The notes: generated from the letters alone by a model not told the origin. Counted from the first letter of the stretch, positions 52,053-63,539 are shown. The stretch: DNA of 64,000 nucleotides from Candidula unifasciata (GCA_905116865.2 CAJHNH020004957.1:195371-259370); one strand, 5' to 3'. Numbers and translations are program-made.

Positions 52053-52460
52053 CCCCCCCCCCCCCCCCACCCAAAAAAAAATAATTTTCAACATTTGAAG
52101 ATAAAACGTGTATTTAATTGAAAGGAAGCTATTGAGCACTGATACAACGAGTGGCATGATCTAACAATCACTGGACGACCTGTGTAGTTCTTCTATCGTT
52201 ATGGCCCTTAAAGTCGATGTTACCGCCCTTTGGATGTCATCAACCTCGTCAAAGAAGCGTCCTTTCAATGGTAACTTTAATTTTGGGAATAGAAAATAAT
52301 CACAGGGAGGCAAATCTGGGAAATAGGGTTCATGGTTGAGAACACACACTTGTTTTGTGGCCAAAAATTCCCGCGCAACTACCGCCTGGTGAACTGGTAC
52401 ATTGTTATGATAAAAAAAAAAAAATGCCAACTGTTGAATACTTGGGTCAGACTCAGACAA
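52016..52460 (-). mobile_element. mariner-type transposon remnant
   Basis: The third CAAGGTCGGACAATTAAG copy, next to a TA, looks like the inner-facing terminal repeat. The body to 52460 encodes the C-terminal third of a mariner transposase on the minus strand. The opposite terminus was not found; SINE-C begins at 52512. Confidence 0.8.
52161..52460 (-). pseudogene. mariner transposase C-terminal fragment
   Basis: Reads FYHNNVPVHQAVVAREFLAT, VLNHEPYFPDLPPCDYFLF, PKLKLPLKGRFFDEVDDIQ, RAVTSTLRAITIEELHRS. This is the mariner catalytic-domain end. The third Asp (in PPCDYFLFPKLK) is present, but the second catalytic Asp of the usual HDNA box is replaced (HNN), and an A run disrupts the N-terminal side. 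About 100 of about 345 residues; inactive. Confidence 0.85.
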
Positions 52461-52511
52461 TCCTTTTTAATAGACGTTTGAAAATAAATAAACTGTGGCT
52501 TTGTCTACCTG

Positions 52512-52743
52512 TCGGCTCTTTGGCTAAATCGATGCGAACGCTTCGTAATGCCTGGATGCCGGGTTCGATCCCATATGCGGACCATCCGCCTTGCTTTGGT
52601 TTTGGCAGTGGTATCAAGAAAGCCGACCGTCCAGTAAGCAATGGCAAACTACTGGACGTGAATTTGCCTAGAAAAACCACACAACAGGCAGGAGCTGTTG
52701 GGGTTGGTTCTGCAACGTCCTGTAAAGGATACGCAACTAACCT
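52512..52743 (+). mobile_element. SINE-C copy with TSD
   Basis: TSD TTTGTCTACCTG (52500-52511) and TTTGTCGACCTG (52744-52755), one mismatch. Head TCTTTGGCTAAATCGATGCG, B box GCCGGGTTCGATCCCATATG, end AACGTCCTGTAAAGGATACG then CAACTAACC. Confidence 0.9.
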
Positions 52744-52831
52744 TTTGTCGACCTGGGAGCCAAGGTTGTCTTTGAAACAAGTCCGGTCGCACCATGGCGG
52801 CTCCCTTTATCGAGGCATCATCGTCGTCGTC

Positions 52832-53190
52832 ATCATCATCAAGTGTCTTGCCAGCTAGCATAGGCGTTCATGCATCTCCCAGATCTCGGTCTTTGGAGTC
52901 TGGATCAATTCCACTGATGATATTCCTCCATGCCACTGCCCTAAGCCGTCCGCCATCATTTCTCTTGGTCTGCCTTTCCGTCTTCTACTAGTGGTCTTTC
53001 CAGTCGTCACGATATTCTCCAGTGCTCTTTTTCTTCTCACACGAACAACGAACTTTATATTCTTCTCATTGTTGTATATAATGTTCTACTTTCATTAAAC
53101 ATTTCCAGGCAGTCATTGTTAGTTGTTCTAGCAGTCCAGTATATTTGCAGCATTCTTCTCAAGAAATCAAAGCATAGGCAGCAATAAATA
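52832..53190 (-). pseudogene. LINE-H C-terminal end
   Basis: Minus strand VRRKRALENIVTTGKTTSRR, RKGRPREMMADGLGQWHGG, SSVELIQTPKTEIWEMHERL; upstream part frameshifted (IYWTARTTNND-like). Ends in an imperfect TGATGATGATGACGACG tail with the stop inside. Confidence 0.75.
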
Positions 53191-53394
53191 TAATTGAGCG
53201 CAGTCGAGATGATACCCAAAAAAACTAAATTTTTAGCATAGCAAAAGCATTCTCTCAGACTCTCTTATTAGTTTTGTTCCGTAAAAAAGCCGGTCATGTT
53301 CATATTTTCTTCTATTACGTTTTCCGGTTCCGTGTTGACTGCGGTTGCTTATAAGCTTTGTTGTTTTGTCTGTTAACCACAGTTTATCTTGTAT

Positions 53395-53470
53395 TTAGGG
53401 CTCAGTTGATAAAGGCTTTAGTCGAAACGTTCGGTTATATGTGTGCGCCTCTTTTCTATTCCTCCTGTGG
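53395..53470 (+). repeat. family P motif
   Basis: CAGTTGATAAAGGCTTTAGT, CGAAACGTTCGGTTATATGT, GTGCGCCTCTTTTC. Confidence 0.5.
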
Positions 53471-53563
53471 AACTTTCTGCCCACCGTTTGTGGAGTATTT
53501 AATAATCCATAAACAGATATGTAGAGAAAAAAAAATAGACAAAAACACGCACATTAAACTTAC

Positions 53564-53642
53564 CGCAAAAACTTAGATGCACAGTTGATCCATTAGCTGC
53601 AGGAGAAAAGTCTGTCTGGACCTCATAGACAACATGAGCCAT
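53564..53642 (-). CDS. candidate first coding exon of a host gene
   Basis: ATG at 53642 (context CCCTATAATGG) opens 26 codons, MAHVVYEVQTDFSPAANGST then VHLSFC, plus one base, ending at a consensus donor TTGCG/GTAAGTTT. Non-repetitive and protein-like. No downstream exon with a matching phase was found on the minus strand, and the family is not recognised. Confidence 0.3.
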
Positions 53643-54239
53643 TATAGGGGAACCGGAACTCAAAATTTTCCGACTGTGAGCACACACGTATAGCACTTAA
53701 CATGAAGCTGAATAGAACGGAGCCATACCACGCACCAGGATGATCTTTTTTAAGACCGTTGAATGCCTTCTCGTTGCACATTCGGCTTCCGTAGGTGCAT
53801 TGCTACTTTTACCATTTTCTTTCCTGTTCCCGGTACGGGATTTTTCAGCGAGGTTGTAGCAGAGCTCTCGGGACAAGGTCCTTATGTAGGCTGTGTGCAT
53901 AAACTTTAACGAACGCATAACATTTCTTTTTTTGCGTTTGCCCTTGCAAGGACATTTAGTACGCTGTGTTGTGGTTTTCACCAACAGCCGTCTCGGAGAG
54001 TGGCTCCGTGATAAAGGGGTCAAGCCGCTTGCATCGCACTCTGAAAGTCGCGGGTTAGCATCACGGCTGTGTCGTTTGCTTTAAGAAAGTACAGTTTTTA
54101 TAGACACCACTGCGGATCGCCACCGTAGCTACGGAGCTCGTTCCTTTTTTTTCAACGCTCTCTGCTGGCGGCTAGCGGAGAGAGACCGAGACATATCAGG
54201 GGAAACTCTGTGCAGTGATTTCGATCCTCTTGACTTTAA

Positions 54240-54770
54240 CATTTCAGAAAAACCCATGTGTATTCACCTGTTACGACATGCTTGGTTTGGTTTGATTTAA
54301 ATAACGGATCGACATTGTGGCACAAAGGTGGTAACCCTAAATGATCCGTTCTACTTCTGACTCAAGCCTGAGTCCGAAGAATCTGAGTGCAATGTACAGA
54401 CTCCGTAGCACCGGCAGTTATCCTGCAAATACTTTTGGGTAGATGTTTAACTCCAAATTTTGCCCTGGCAGCGCCGTTAGGCTACTCTTTTCGATTTCCA
54501 GCTGCCAGATAATTTTTTTTTAACGTGCGCAACAGTACACACGGGTGTCTGATATAACTATACAGAGATTATGGACAAATTACTAGGTAAGTGAAAAAAT
54601 ACCAGCCTTCAGAGGGGCCTGAACCCGGGACCTCCAGCACTCAAGGCGGACGCCATGCCTGAGAACACTCAGGCCTTTTTACGACATGCTTGGTAGGGAG
54701 CAGTGGGTTTATTATTCTCTAGGTGCCCTGCCGGGGCACCGACAGCTAATCCACGCAAAGAAATAACCCA
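54240..54770 (-). mobile_element. SINE-A fragment split by SINE-D
   Basis: TTACGACATGCTTGGT and GGGAGCAGTGGGTTTATTAT on the plus strand are SINE-A in inverse; left side (54240-54270) diverged. Confidence 0.6.
54287..54678 (-). mobile_element. SINE-D copy 3 inserted in SINE-A, 16-bp TSD
   Basis: Perfect repeats TTACGACATGCTTGGT at 54271-54286 and 54679-54694. Same length (392 bp) and structure as the 24970-25362 copy: GGTCCCGGGTTCAGGCCCCT B box, CACTTACCTAGTAATTTGTC, GAGTAGCCTAACGGCGCTGC and ATTTGGAGTTAAACATCTAC. Confidence 0.95.
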
Positions 54771-55181
54771 GATAAATGCGTCAGAGCTGAACAAAAGGGA
54801 TACTTTATAGGCAACAAAACCTCAGATAAAGAACACTTCCATGTTTCTAATGTGGCTGCTTTAGACGAAAGCGCAAGGGCCCTAACGAGCCAAGATGTAC
54901 AGCGTCAAATCTTATTGATGATTATCCTTGTCTGCACAAACGCATGTGCATATGCATACATCGCTGTAGCCAGTCTGTGCACGTTGTCAGTCTGCCCTGG
55001 TGCCCACGATTTATATCTTTTGCAAGAATGCCGTCTGTTTGTTTGAGCTCCCCAAGGTGACGTAACTTGGGCGGCCGGTGTCATCTTTGATTTCATTGTT
55101 GTTGTGTGTTATCATTATTTATTCGCTGTGACTCCCATGTGATTCCGCAGCTGTTTTTTTTCTGAAAGTGCGCGCGCGTAA

Positions 55182-55206
55182 GGGGGGGGGGGGGGGGGGG
55201 GGGGGG
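55182..55206. repeat. poly(G) tract, 25 nt
   Basis: Longest G run of the window, after CGCGCGCGTAA. Confidence 0.95.
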
Positions 55207-56152
55207 CTGTAAAAGTCCACGCGCGCAGTTCATGCGTGCATGTCAGTGGATTCGTGCGTTCTCTGAATAATATATGTATCTTGCATATTTTTCGTATACA
55301 TTATGCATGTAAATATGCAATAATAATTCTTCCGTACTTACAGCATTTTCTATGGTTATATGTGAGTAAATAGTTCTAAGTGTGTGTGGTAATGTAAACT
55401 GGTTTTCATGTATATGTTTTTGCGTACATGTCTATATGTATGCAGGAATGCGTTTCTTTTAGCTGAACCCTTTGGAGACGGTGCCTTTTTAGAGTTTCAG
55501 TGCAAAGGCGACGGAGCCTTCAGGAGCGGATTCTCCTAATTTGCACACCCCCCCCCCCCCCCAAAAAAAAATTATATATAAAACATATTCTTTTTAATTA
55601 ACATATATGAAACCATATATTTATTCTTGTAGAAAATTAAATGAACTATCACAATCTTTGTGAATCAGGCTGACCTTCAGTGACATCTCAACATTTTTGT
55701 TTTAAATTAGCTGTGCTGGTCTGCATATCAGTGCATACAATTTTAAACAGTTAGTACAAACATGACTAAATTTAACTATTTGGGTACATTTTCTGATTAA
55801 TCGAGCCTCAATAAAACCTAACACTTGTATTTTGGGAAGTGAGGCCCATTGGACACATCTGGCATGTGGTTCGACTGCTTTTTCTGCCTCCTGCTGCGTT
55901 TTGGTTGCTTTATTGCAACAGTCCCTTTTACCATTGCTGGACACAGGTAACATCCTTCCCCGAAAGCCGATATTAAGCATCCCGTATGTGCAAGAAATGC
56001 AAGAAGCAATTAGATTGGCTGATACGAAGACCAGACAGCCAATCTCAAGACTCGTATTTCTGGGCTGACGATCAGCTAAGGCGTCTTTTTGCCAAATTTG
56101 TTGTTGGCCCGACAGAGCTATACGAGTAGAGCTATACAATACAGTCTTGAAG
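55207..56152. other. unassigned DNA with one protein-like frame
   Basis: A minus-strand frame from about 56070 to 55702 includes RDCCNKATKTQQEAEKAVEP and FSHVCTNCLKLYALIC with paired Cys, but I recognise no family. Its N-terminal extension is SINE sequence. No splice sites paired. Confidence 0.3.
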
Positions 56153-56160
56153 GTTTGCGC

Positions 56161-56385
56161 GCCCGGCTCTCTAGCGAAGTTGGTTAAACTTGACTTTCGC
56201 GGCGGCCGGGTGACGAACTCCTTGTGGTCCGGGTTCACTCCCGGGGGTAGGCAGAAAAGCCACATTTCTCCCAGATTAACGGTACCTATAATGGAATCAA
56301 TGCCGAAGGGTTGCGATATCCATAGTACCGAGCCAAAGGGTTTACAACTCATGGTTCCTGGATACGTAAAAAAAAAAAAAAAAAA
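56161..56385 (+). mobile_element. tRNA-derived SINE with poly(A) tail (family J) and TSD
   Basis: A box TAGCGAAGTTGG is a perfect match to the consensus; B box GGTCCGGGTTCACTCCCGG. Ends in 18 A. Flanks GTTTGCGC at 56153-56160 and 56386-56393. The only poly(A)-ended retroposon seen. Confidence 0.88.
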
Positions 56386-56393
56386 GTTTGCGC

Positions 56394-57263
56394 AAATTAA
56401 ATCTGAACTGAAGCTTGCAAGTTGAATTTAAGACTTTCTTTAGCAGACGAGGCTTGGTCATTTTGCTGCGACTAGCTCCAAAACGATTGTAGCGCGAGAG
56501 CGAGGCATTCTGCAATCCTCATTTGAACCTAAAATAAGAAAGCTAAGACTGTCTCTTCAATTTTCATGCTGTCCCCATCTTCACTCCATTTGGAGCTTTT
56601 ATATTTTTCAGGCCCATCTTCGCCCATTGACACACTTATGATTATAAGACGCGGGACAAGGCACTCTAATCGGACGTTTAGTCTCCGCCTTAAGCTGTCC
56701 GATGGTCAAGTGTAACTGGCAGGGGAGTTCTCTCTGTACTGTTTGTTCGGAAAGCTTTCTGCGTTGTCTTCTGTTTACTTTTTTCACGCTGAGAAAGAGG
56801 AGGCCTGTGACGTAGGTTTCAACACTTTCCTGGGGTGGGAGGGGTGTGTTCGGGCCAGTTATGCATGTTTTAGGACCGGTAAAAGCGCTTGCATCCTGGA
56901 ATATACAGCACACGATATCACGGGCCGACCGGAACACCCTGTAACCTTCAGTAAAGTTGACGAGCCCAAAGAAGTTTGAATGAAAACTGACCTAGTGTGT
57001 AAATGGGCAGAGCTGACGCAGATGGGCCTGACAATGAGAAAAGTACCTTCCATTTATTGTACTCTCTTAAGGCGTTTAGACGACCTGGACGTTAATGTTT
57101 TGGACAAAAGAGTTAAAGTTCATTTTTCAGATGATTCACATATAACAATTACAATAACTGAGACATTACTTTAAGCAACAACAACCACAACAAAAGCTAC
57201 ATCTACATCAGTAGTACTAACAAACATGTAATGGTTCTTAAAACAACTGTGTTACAACAGATA
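56394..57263. other. unassigned DNA
   Basis: A plus-strand frame at 56980-57174 (MKTDLVCKWAELTQMGL...) has no recognisable domain or splice sites. Confidence 0.35.
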
Positions 57264-57318
57264 TGTATGTGTGTGTGTGTTGTGTATATTTATGTGTGTG
57301 TGTGTGTGTGTGTGTGTG
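57264..57318. repeat. (TG)n microsatellite
   Basis: TG repeats with interruptions; another at 57932-57964. Confidence 0.9.
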
Positions 57319-57928
57319 CGTACGTGCGTTAAATACCTTCATCACAGATGAATGTACAGTGAATAAATGAGTCGTTGATTCCTAAAATATGTCTCCCATA
57401 TTTGAGCGCGTTTCTAAAATTGTGACCACCAACTGATTGCGAGCTTTTCATTTGTATTTTCGTGTGTGGAAAACCTACATAATTAATCAAACCAGACTCA
57501 GTCACAATTAGTTATGCGATAATTATTCCAATAAACAATTAATTTTGCTGTTTTTATGCTTTATGAACAGTTTTTCGTGGCCAGTGATCATTCCGTGAAG
57601 CATATTCTGTATTATGAGGTTTCTGCAAGAATTTGAGTTTTCTTATGGGCTTTCATTTTCTGTCCAATTTTCCTGCTGCCTCATCTGGGCAGGTTTCAAT
57701 AGAAATGCGGGCCGATGTTAATTTTCCCGAGACCCATATGTGGCCAGCGTTTTTTACGGTTGGCTAGTCCCTTCTAATGCGTTTCCTCTCATGCAGATCG
57801 CACATAAATGCTAACTGGCAATGTTTGAATGGGTTTTGTAGTTTGGCAGAACGTCAATAGAAGCTGTGAAATAGAATGGGCGTAGTGTCCTGTCCCTTTC
57901 ATATCTGTTGTAGACTTTTCTGTTGTAG

Positions 57929-57969
<41 letters not shown>

Positions 57970-58068
57970 AGTAAGAAACCAGGGAGTGAGAATAGAGAAA
58001 TATGAATGGATGGATTGACGAAGACATAGGTGACTTTGCTGGAGCTTTAACTCCTACAGCTTCTGTTT

Positions 58069-58073
<5 letters not shown>

Positions 58074-58111
<38 letters not shown>

Positions 58112-58121
58112 ACTACTACTA

Positions 58122-58220
<99 letters not shown>

Positions 58221-58222
58221 AC
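58074..58222. repeat. compound (TGC)n-(TAC)n-(TGC)n
   Basis: A pure ACT/TAC array flanked on both sides by CTG runs, nearly symmetrical. Confidence 0.96.
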
Positions 58223-58387
58223 TACTTCATTTATTTTATTGTTTTAGCACCATTGCTTCCTCTGTGTCGAAGTGGGGTCCGATGGACAACGTCAGAGATT
58301 GTTTTTATTTGTCCCTGTTCCCCCTTTGTTAAGCTTCTTAATCGCAGTTCAGTAGATTCCTCTTGTTCTTTTTTCTTCGCTTTAACC

Positions 58388-58590
58388 GGCTATAAACTTC
58401 GGCTAAAAGTTCTGCTCATCCGTCCACCTCTGGACTTGAGTCTTGTTCCAGAGCCTCCGTGTTGCTTGATCATCAGTTTTACAGGTCTTCGAATGAAACC
58501 TCGAGTTTGTCGACTCATGCGACATGCTTGTTGGGGAGGCAGTTGGTCTTTTCGTGCTTTCCCACAGAATGTGCTCCGGAACCCTCTTGG
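58388..58590 (-). mobile_element. SINE-A fragment
   Basis: CATCCGTCCACCTCTGGACT, GAGTCTTGTTCCAGAGCCTC, GTTTTACAGGTCTTCGAATG, GACTCATGCGACATGCTTGT and GGGGAGGCAGTTGG on the plus strand; the central block is deleted. Confidence 0.75.
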
Positions 58591-59215
58591 ATTGACGAAG
58601 GGGAAAAGAGAAGGGAATCATCATCCCAAATTAGTTTACTTGTGAGAATGTGTGAAAATACAAGGCATGAAGCATACATTCTGGGAGAATCAGAGAATAA
58701 AACTATACTGTTTAGACTGGCTCGGGAGAAAAGAGGATGATAGTGGAACAAGAGAATATAAATAATATGAGAGTGGTAAGCGCCTGTTGGCATTCAGCAG
58801 CACGCTAGTTAAGTGAGGGGAATTAAACACGGGGCCTAGGGGAATCAGGGTTATCGTGAGGAATTGCTCTTTGTATCAAAAGAATATGCACGATTTTGGT
58901 CCAGCTGGACTTACGCAGATCTCTCATTTCTTTGTTCCTCTCACTTGGTCGAGTTCTTTAGACCACGGCTACTGGGCTTGAGGGTCTGGTACAAAGGATG
59001 GAGAGTGCCAGAAAGAGAGAATGAAATAGGTGAGAATAAGATCGACAGAGAAAAGAGAGAGAATACAGGCCAATGAAAGAGTGAGTGACTGAAAGAAAAA
59101 GTGAGAGAGTTTGATAGATATGAGAATGAGTGCGTGATTGTGAGAAACAGGGCAAGAGGGAAAGAGGGAGGGGCAAGGAGAGAGAGAGAGTAAATAGGTG
59201 AGTAAATGAATATGT

Positions 59216-59330
<115 letters not shown>

Positions 59331-59827
59331 CAGAGAGAATTAAACGACGCATTGAAAGAGTGGCTTAGAGGAATGAGGATAGACAATGACAGAGGCAAGA
59401 GGGACATTGAGTGAAAGATAGCGGCAGAGAGTAACGAAGAGTTAGTAAGAAAGAGAGAGAGAGAGAGAGAGCAGAAGAATGGGAGAGGATGGTCAGGGAG
59501 AGTGAGATGGTAAATCAATTGTGTACCAAATATCCTCCCCGCCACAAATCTATTTCCGTGACAGCGTTGACTCAGTACTCCAATGATTTATACACGCATG
59601 GAAACCGAATAAATACAGCACGCGTTCACTCACCGACTGCTGATCCCTCATTTCTTTCTCCTCCTGCCGGGTTTCCTCATTCCGTTCCTATTTAGTGGTT
59701 TCCGGGCCACCCATCTAAAGTAAATACCTGGCGGTGAGACCTCGGCAAACACGGGATCAGTGGCCATTTGGAAACATATTTCTGGTCTAATGGGCTACGC
59801 TGGATTACGTGTTAGTACTACGAGGCC

Positions 59828-60105
59828 TGGGAGCCGTCGTGGTGTAGCGGCTGATGCTCACCTGTGGATCAGAAGCTCGTGGGTTCAGATCCTAACCGAG
59901 CCGGACTTCTCCTCCCCCCCCCCCCTTAGGATCACAGACTGATGCAGCCTTTAGTACCAGATATAGTCATAGGAGGTAGATGAGCAGGCGTTATGTTGAC
60001 CACATCACCCGCCAAGTGCTGACTGGACTGTAAAATATAGGTCTGGCCCTATGTGCCCATCACGCTGGAAGGCGCGGAAAATGGTCCTTTACTTACTTCC
60101 GGGCT
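59828..60105 (+). mobile_element. SINE-B copy
   Basis: AGCCGTCGTGGTGTAGCGGC (A box), GCTCGTGGGTTCAGATCCTA (B box), a C run, TGACCACATCACCCGCCAAG, ATATAGGTCTGGCCCTATGT, GAAGGCGCGGAAAATGGTCC. Confidence 0.88.
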
Positions 60106-60109
60106 CCCA

Positions 60110-60303
60110 TAGGCTAGGGGGAAAAACAGTAAAGCCCGACTGTCTTCCCAAGAAGCACGCCTTAAAAGGTTGCTAATTAGCGATATACTGAACTAGGATG
60201 GGTTGGATGAATATCTCTTAATATCGCAGCCAAGATGTAAACCACAACACAGAATGCCAGTCGTCTTTTTTTAAGGGCGAGAGCAAAAAAAAAAAAAAGA
60301 AAC
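60110..60303 (+). mobile_element. SINE-A2 copy
   Basis: Immediately follows SINE-B. CGGGCTCCCATAGGC, TCTTCCCAAGAAGCACGCCT, ATCGCAGCCAAGATGTAAAC, CACAACACAGAATGCCAGTC, TTTAAGGGCGAGAGC, then an A-rich/GAAAC tail. Confidence 0.75.
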
Positions 60304-61567
60304 AGTAGCTGACTTCGAACAACTTGATGGGGACAATTAGAGGGAAGACACGGAGATCATCGTTTTCTTCTTTGATCCTTGTGTCAGAAAACTTATATTA
60401 GGAGGCTGGTAGCCTTCATGAAAGCTATAGTGCAGTCCAGATCTTCTCGTGTGTCATACAGCTTTGTCTTCATTATGGATGGAACAGGCCAGATTGCGTC
60501 TATGTTGTCAGCATACAGTTGTTGACAGTGTTGGAGCACACATTTACTTGGATACTTGACCGCAGTGCCTCGTTTGTCAAAGAACAGTGAGCAGACTCAG
60601 GGTTGCCTTGGTCACACACTAACCCACTGATTGTTCAGGCGTATCGACAGGATACACAGTGTGGATGTCTTTTCGATTTATCTCAGTTAACTTATTTCCA
60701 ACGTTAATAAGGCCTATTGGAGGATACATATTTTTTTTCCAACACTGCTCATTTGTTATTGTCTATTAGTATTGTTTTAGAACTTCTCATTTAGACGTAT
60801 ATTACATTTGTTAGTGTTCTCATTTGCGTATCCATCCATCCATCCATTTATTTTCTGCAAAATAAAATTGACCACTTTCAACCTACTGCGAGGAGTATCG
60901 GTTTTAATTGTGGTCTGGTTTCTTTATTATTGGGCGGGCGGGGTGGGGGGGGGGGTGTTTGGGTGGGGGATGGTTGGTTGGTTGTCTGACCTTCTAGTAT
61001 ATTTGCATATACATTGCATCTGTAAATTCCTCTGTGTGTACGTGCGTACGCGCGCATGCGTCTTGTTTGTGTATATGTTGTTTCACATCATAAAACGTTG
61101 CGTGTTTTCACACATTTTATGGATGTGTGTGTTGAATGTATCTGTGTTTGTGTATTTGGTTGCCTTTTAGCAAATTTGCATATAAATTGCATATAACGCA
61201 AATCATGCGTGACTTATACATCAGGGAGGCATAAAGTACACACAGACGCTAAAGTAAAGACTTGAAGATATCGCTGCCTGACAACTGTTACTAACTCGGT
61301 GAATATGTATGCCTTACTTGCATTTGCATATCTGTTGAATGCTGTTTTTTTTTACAGTGCGCCACCAGCTTTTATTTTACACTTAAGGCTAGACACTTAG
61401 ACAGAAATACATGTTTCCCCCCTCCCCTTCTTTTCTAAACATTACATTTAATAACATTTTATTCGTAGGGAATATTTGACTAATGTTTTCAGCATAATTT
61501 CCATCATTTGCGACCCAAAGGCGGATGCGCTTTGTAACAAATCAGCTGACCTGGATGTAATAAATCC
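60304..61567. other. unassigned DNA
   Basis: Contains (CATC)4 at 60830-60848 and a G run near 60948. No gene recognised. Confidence 0.4.
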
Positions 61568-61870
61568 ACACTGCCATCAGTTTTATCATATTCGCTCTTT
61601 ATTTCCGATGTGTCCAGACTTTAGGAATACCCTAATTTTTTGACTGCCGTCAGTTATGTCACATTCTCTTTATTTCCAATGTTTCCAGACTTTAGGAACA
61701 CCCTGAATTTTGTGACTACCGTCAGTTTTAACACATTCTCTTTATTTCCAATATGTCCAGACTATAGGGACACCCTGAATTTTGTGACTTCCGTCAGTTT
61801 TATCACATTCTCCTTATTTCCGATGTGTCCAGACTTTAGGAACACCCTGAATTTTGTCACTGCTGTCAGG
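61568..61870. repeat. 72-bp minisatellite, about 4 copies
   Basis: TCCAGAC landmarks at 61613, 61684, 61756 and 61828. The unit is stop-free in one plus frame, giving a 24-aa repeat (SFNTFSLFPICPDYRDTLNF plus VTTV). Confidence 0.93.
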
Positions 61871-61969
61871 GGCTTAGATGTTACATCTATGTTTCCACTG
61901 GCGGCACGGCTCTAGGGCCAATGTTGCCCTCACATAATGACTTCGCTAGGCTATCACTCATATAGAAAG

Positions 61970-62215
61970 TAGAAGTAAAGGACCCTTTTTCGCGCCTTCT
62001 GGTGTATTAGCATATATCCCTAGATCTATATTTTATAGACCAATCGGCACATTGGGTGGGGGGGGGTGTGGTGTGGTGTGGCCAGCATCAAATTGGCCGC
62101 CTTTACTTCCTATGGACTGCACTTGGTACCCACTCAAGGCTGGAAGCCAAGGTCATTTAAAAAAAAATTCCGGCTCCGTTAGGACCTGAACCTACGCGAC
62201 CTTCCGATCCATCGC
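61970..62215 (-). mobile_element. SINE-B copy
   Basis: GTAAAGGACCCTTTTTCGCG, TATTTTATAGACCAATCGGC, GGCCGCCTTTACTTCCTATG, CACTTGGTACCCACTCAAGG, GTTAGGACCTGAACCTACGC. The flanks ATCACTCATATAG and ATCGCTCATGTGAG are a possible diverged TSD. Confidence 0.85.
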
Positions 62216-63164
62216 TCATGTGAGTTGTTGATTATCACGCATTTATTTGTGAAGAAAATAGGGTGAGGGAGGGGGGGGGGGGGCAAAAGGTTAAGCTGAA
62301 GCTATGTATAAATTTTCTTAGAATACGGAGGATTAAGGCAGCCTGGCTCGCAAACTGCATCTTGTCCTCGAAAACTGAAATATGGTGGCCATATCGAACG
62401 CAATATTGGATTGGAAAGAGCAGTAGCCGAGGGTATGGTGCCGGTTATGTTGCACAGGGACCGACCAGAACAGAGGATGGCGTAGGAGTGACATAGGACA
62501 TTAGAGACACACAGACAATTGCAAGGGGGAGTGTGGGGGGGGGGGGGTGGTCCCTGGCTAGGGTTGAGTTATGTTTCTGGGGAGTAGTGGGGAATTCGCG
62601 TCTCAGGTGCATAATATACCGAAATGGTCTTCAAAAATGTTCAAAATAGCAAATAAGTGTAATTGAATTAATATGAACTGTATCAATAAATACTTAGGAG
62701 GAAATTTTAAACAGCGTCAAAGGAAAAAAGGGTGAGGGGGGGGGGGGGTTCAGTGACCCCTAAAAAACATACTAGACCGGGCAGAAGGTGCTTGAGCCCA
62801 GAGATTGCAGCATCCCTGCACTGACCTCTGTGAGACTACAGTCACAGTGCAAGGATACACTTGGCATCGCCACCAGTGCTATTTGTGGCAGTGGAGGCTT
62901 TTATCTCAACTGGGGGAATCAGACTGCCTGGACACTCGCTGCTTAAGGGTGTTAGTCTGGTTATGAAAGAGCTTTTGAGACTTAGTCCGGCTGCTGCTGC
63001 TGAAGGTCTCTCCTCGCTCCACACATACAACTGTTGAACATTAGGACATGGCTTTGAGACTTCATCCGTCTGCTGTTTCGGCTGATCTCCCGCTACTTAT
63101 CTGTCAACACTCCCCCCCCCCCTCTCTCTGTCTCTCTCTCTGTCTCTCTCTCTATTAAAACACA
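62216..63164. other. unassigned DNA with G/C runs
   Basis: G runs near 62272-62282, 62534-62546 and 62739-62750; a TC tract at 63120-63152. No gene recognised. Confidence 0.4.
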
Positions 63165-63395
63165 GCTGCACAATGTTCTCCAATGTCTCTCTTCTCATTA
63201 TGTGGCCAAAGAACAGTGTTTGTCTCTTTGTTTGTTGTTGTTGTATATATAGATCTACTTTCATTAGTTTCTTTCAAGCTATCGTTGTTACTGGCCGTCC
63301 AAGGTAATCGTAACATTCGTCTCAGAAACCACATTTCTGTTGCTTCCTAATTCTTCTTAAGTTGTTTACTAACATTCCAAGATTCACGTGTTACT
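63165..63395 (-). pseudogene. LINE-H fragment
   Basis: Minus strand reads MWFLRRMLRLPWTAS then decayed sequence and LWPHNEKRDIGEHC, parallel to MWFYRTMLRIPWTAKK...FFGHVMRRGKIGHV at 37893-38530. No 3' end. Confidence 0.6.
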
Positions 63396-63539
63396 TATGC
63401 GCTTGTTATACGAGGAAATTTGATCAACTGGCAGGGGAGGGGGAGACAAAAGTGCAGCCTCATGTACCTGTCATGTACCACCAACAGAAAAGGTTGATTA
63501 AATCGATCAGGAAACCACCAACAAGAGGACTATTTTATT

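Noticed and set aside
55702..56352. 216-codon minus frame as one gene
   Set aside because: Its N-terminal half is antisense SINE J sequence, so the frame as a whole is accidental; the remaining part has no recognised family.
59828..59900. tRNA gene
   Set aside because: A and B boxes are present, but acceptor-stem pairing is lacking and the sequence continues into the SINE-B body. The same reasoning applies to the heads of SINE-C, D, I, J and L.
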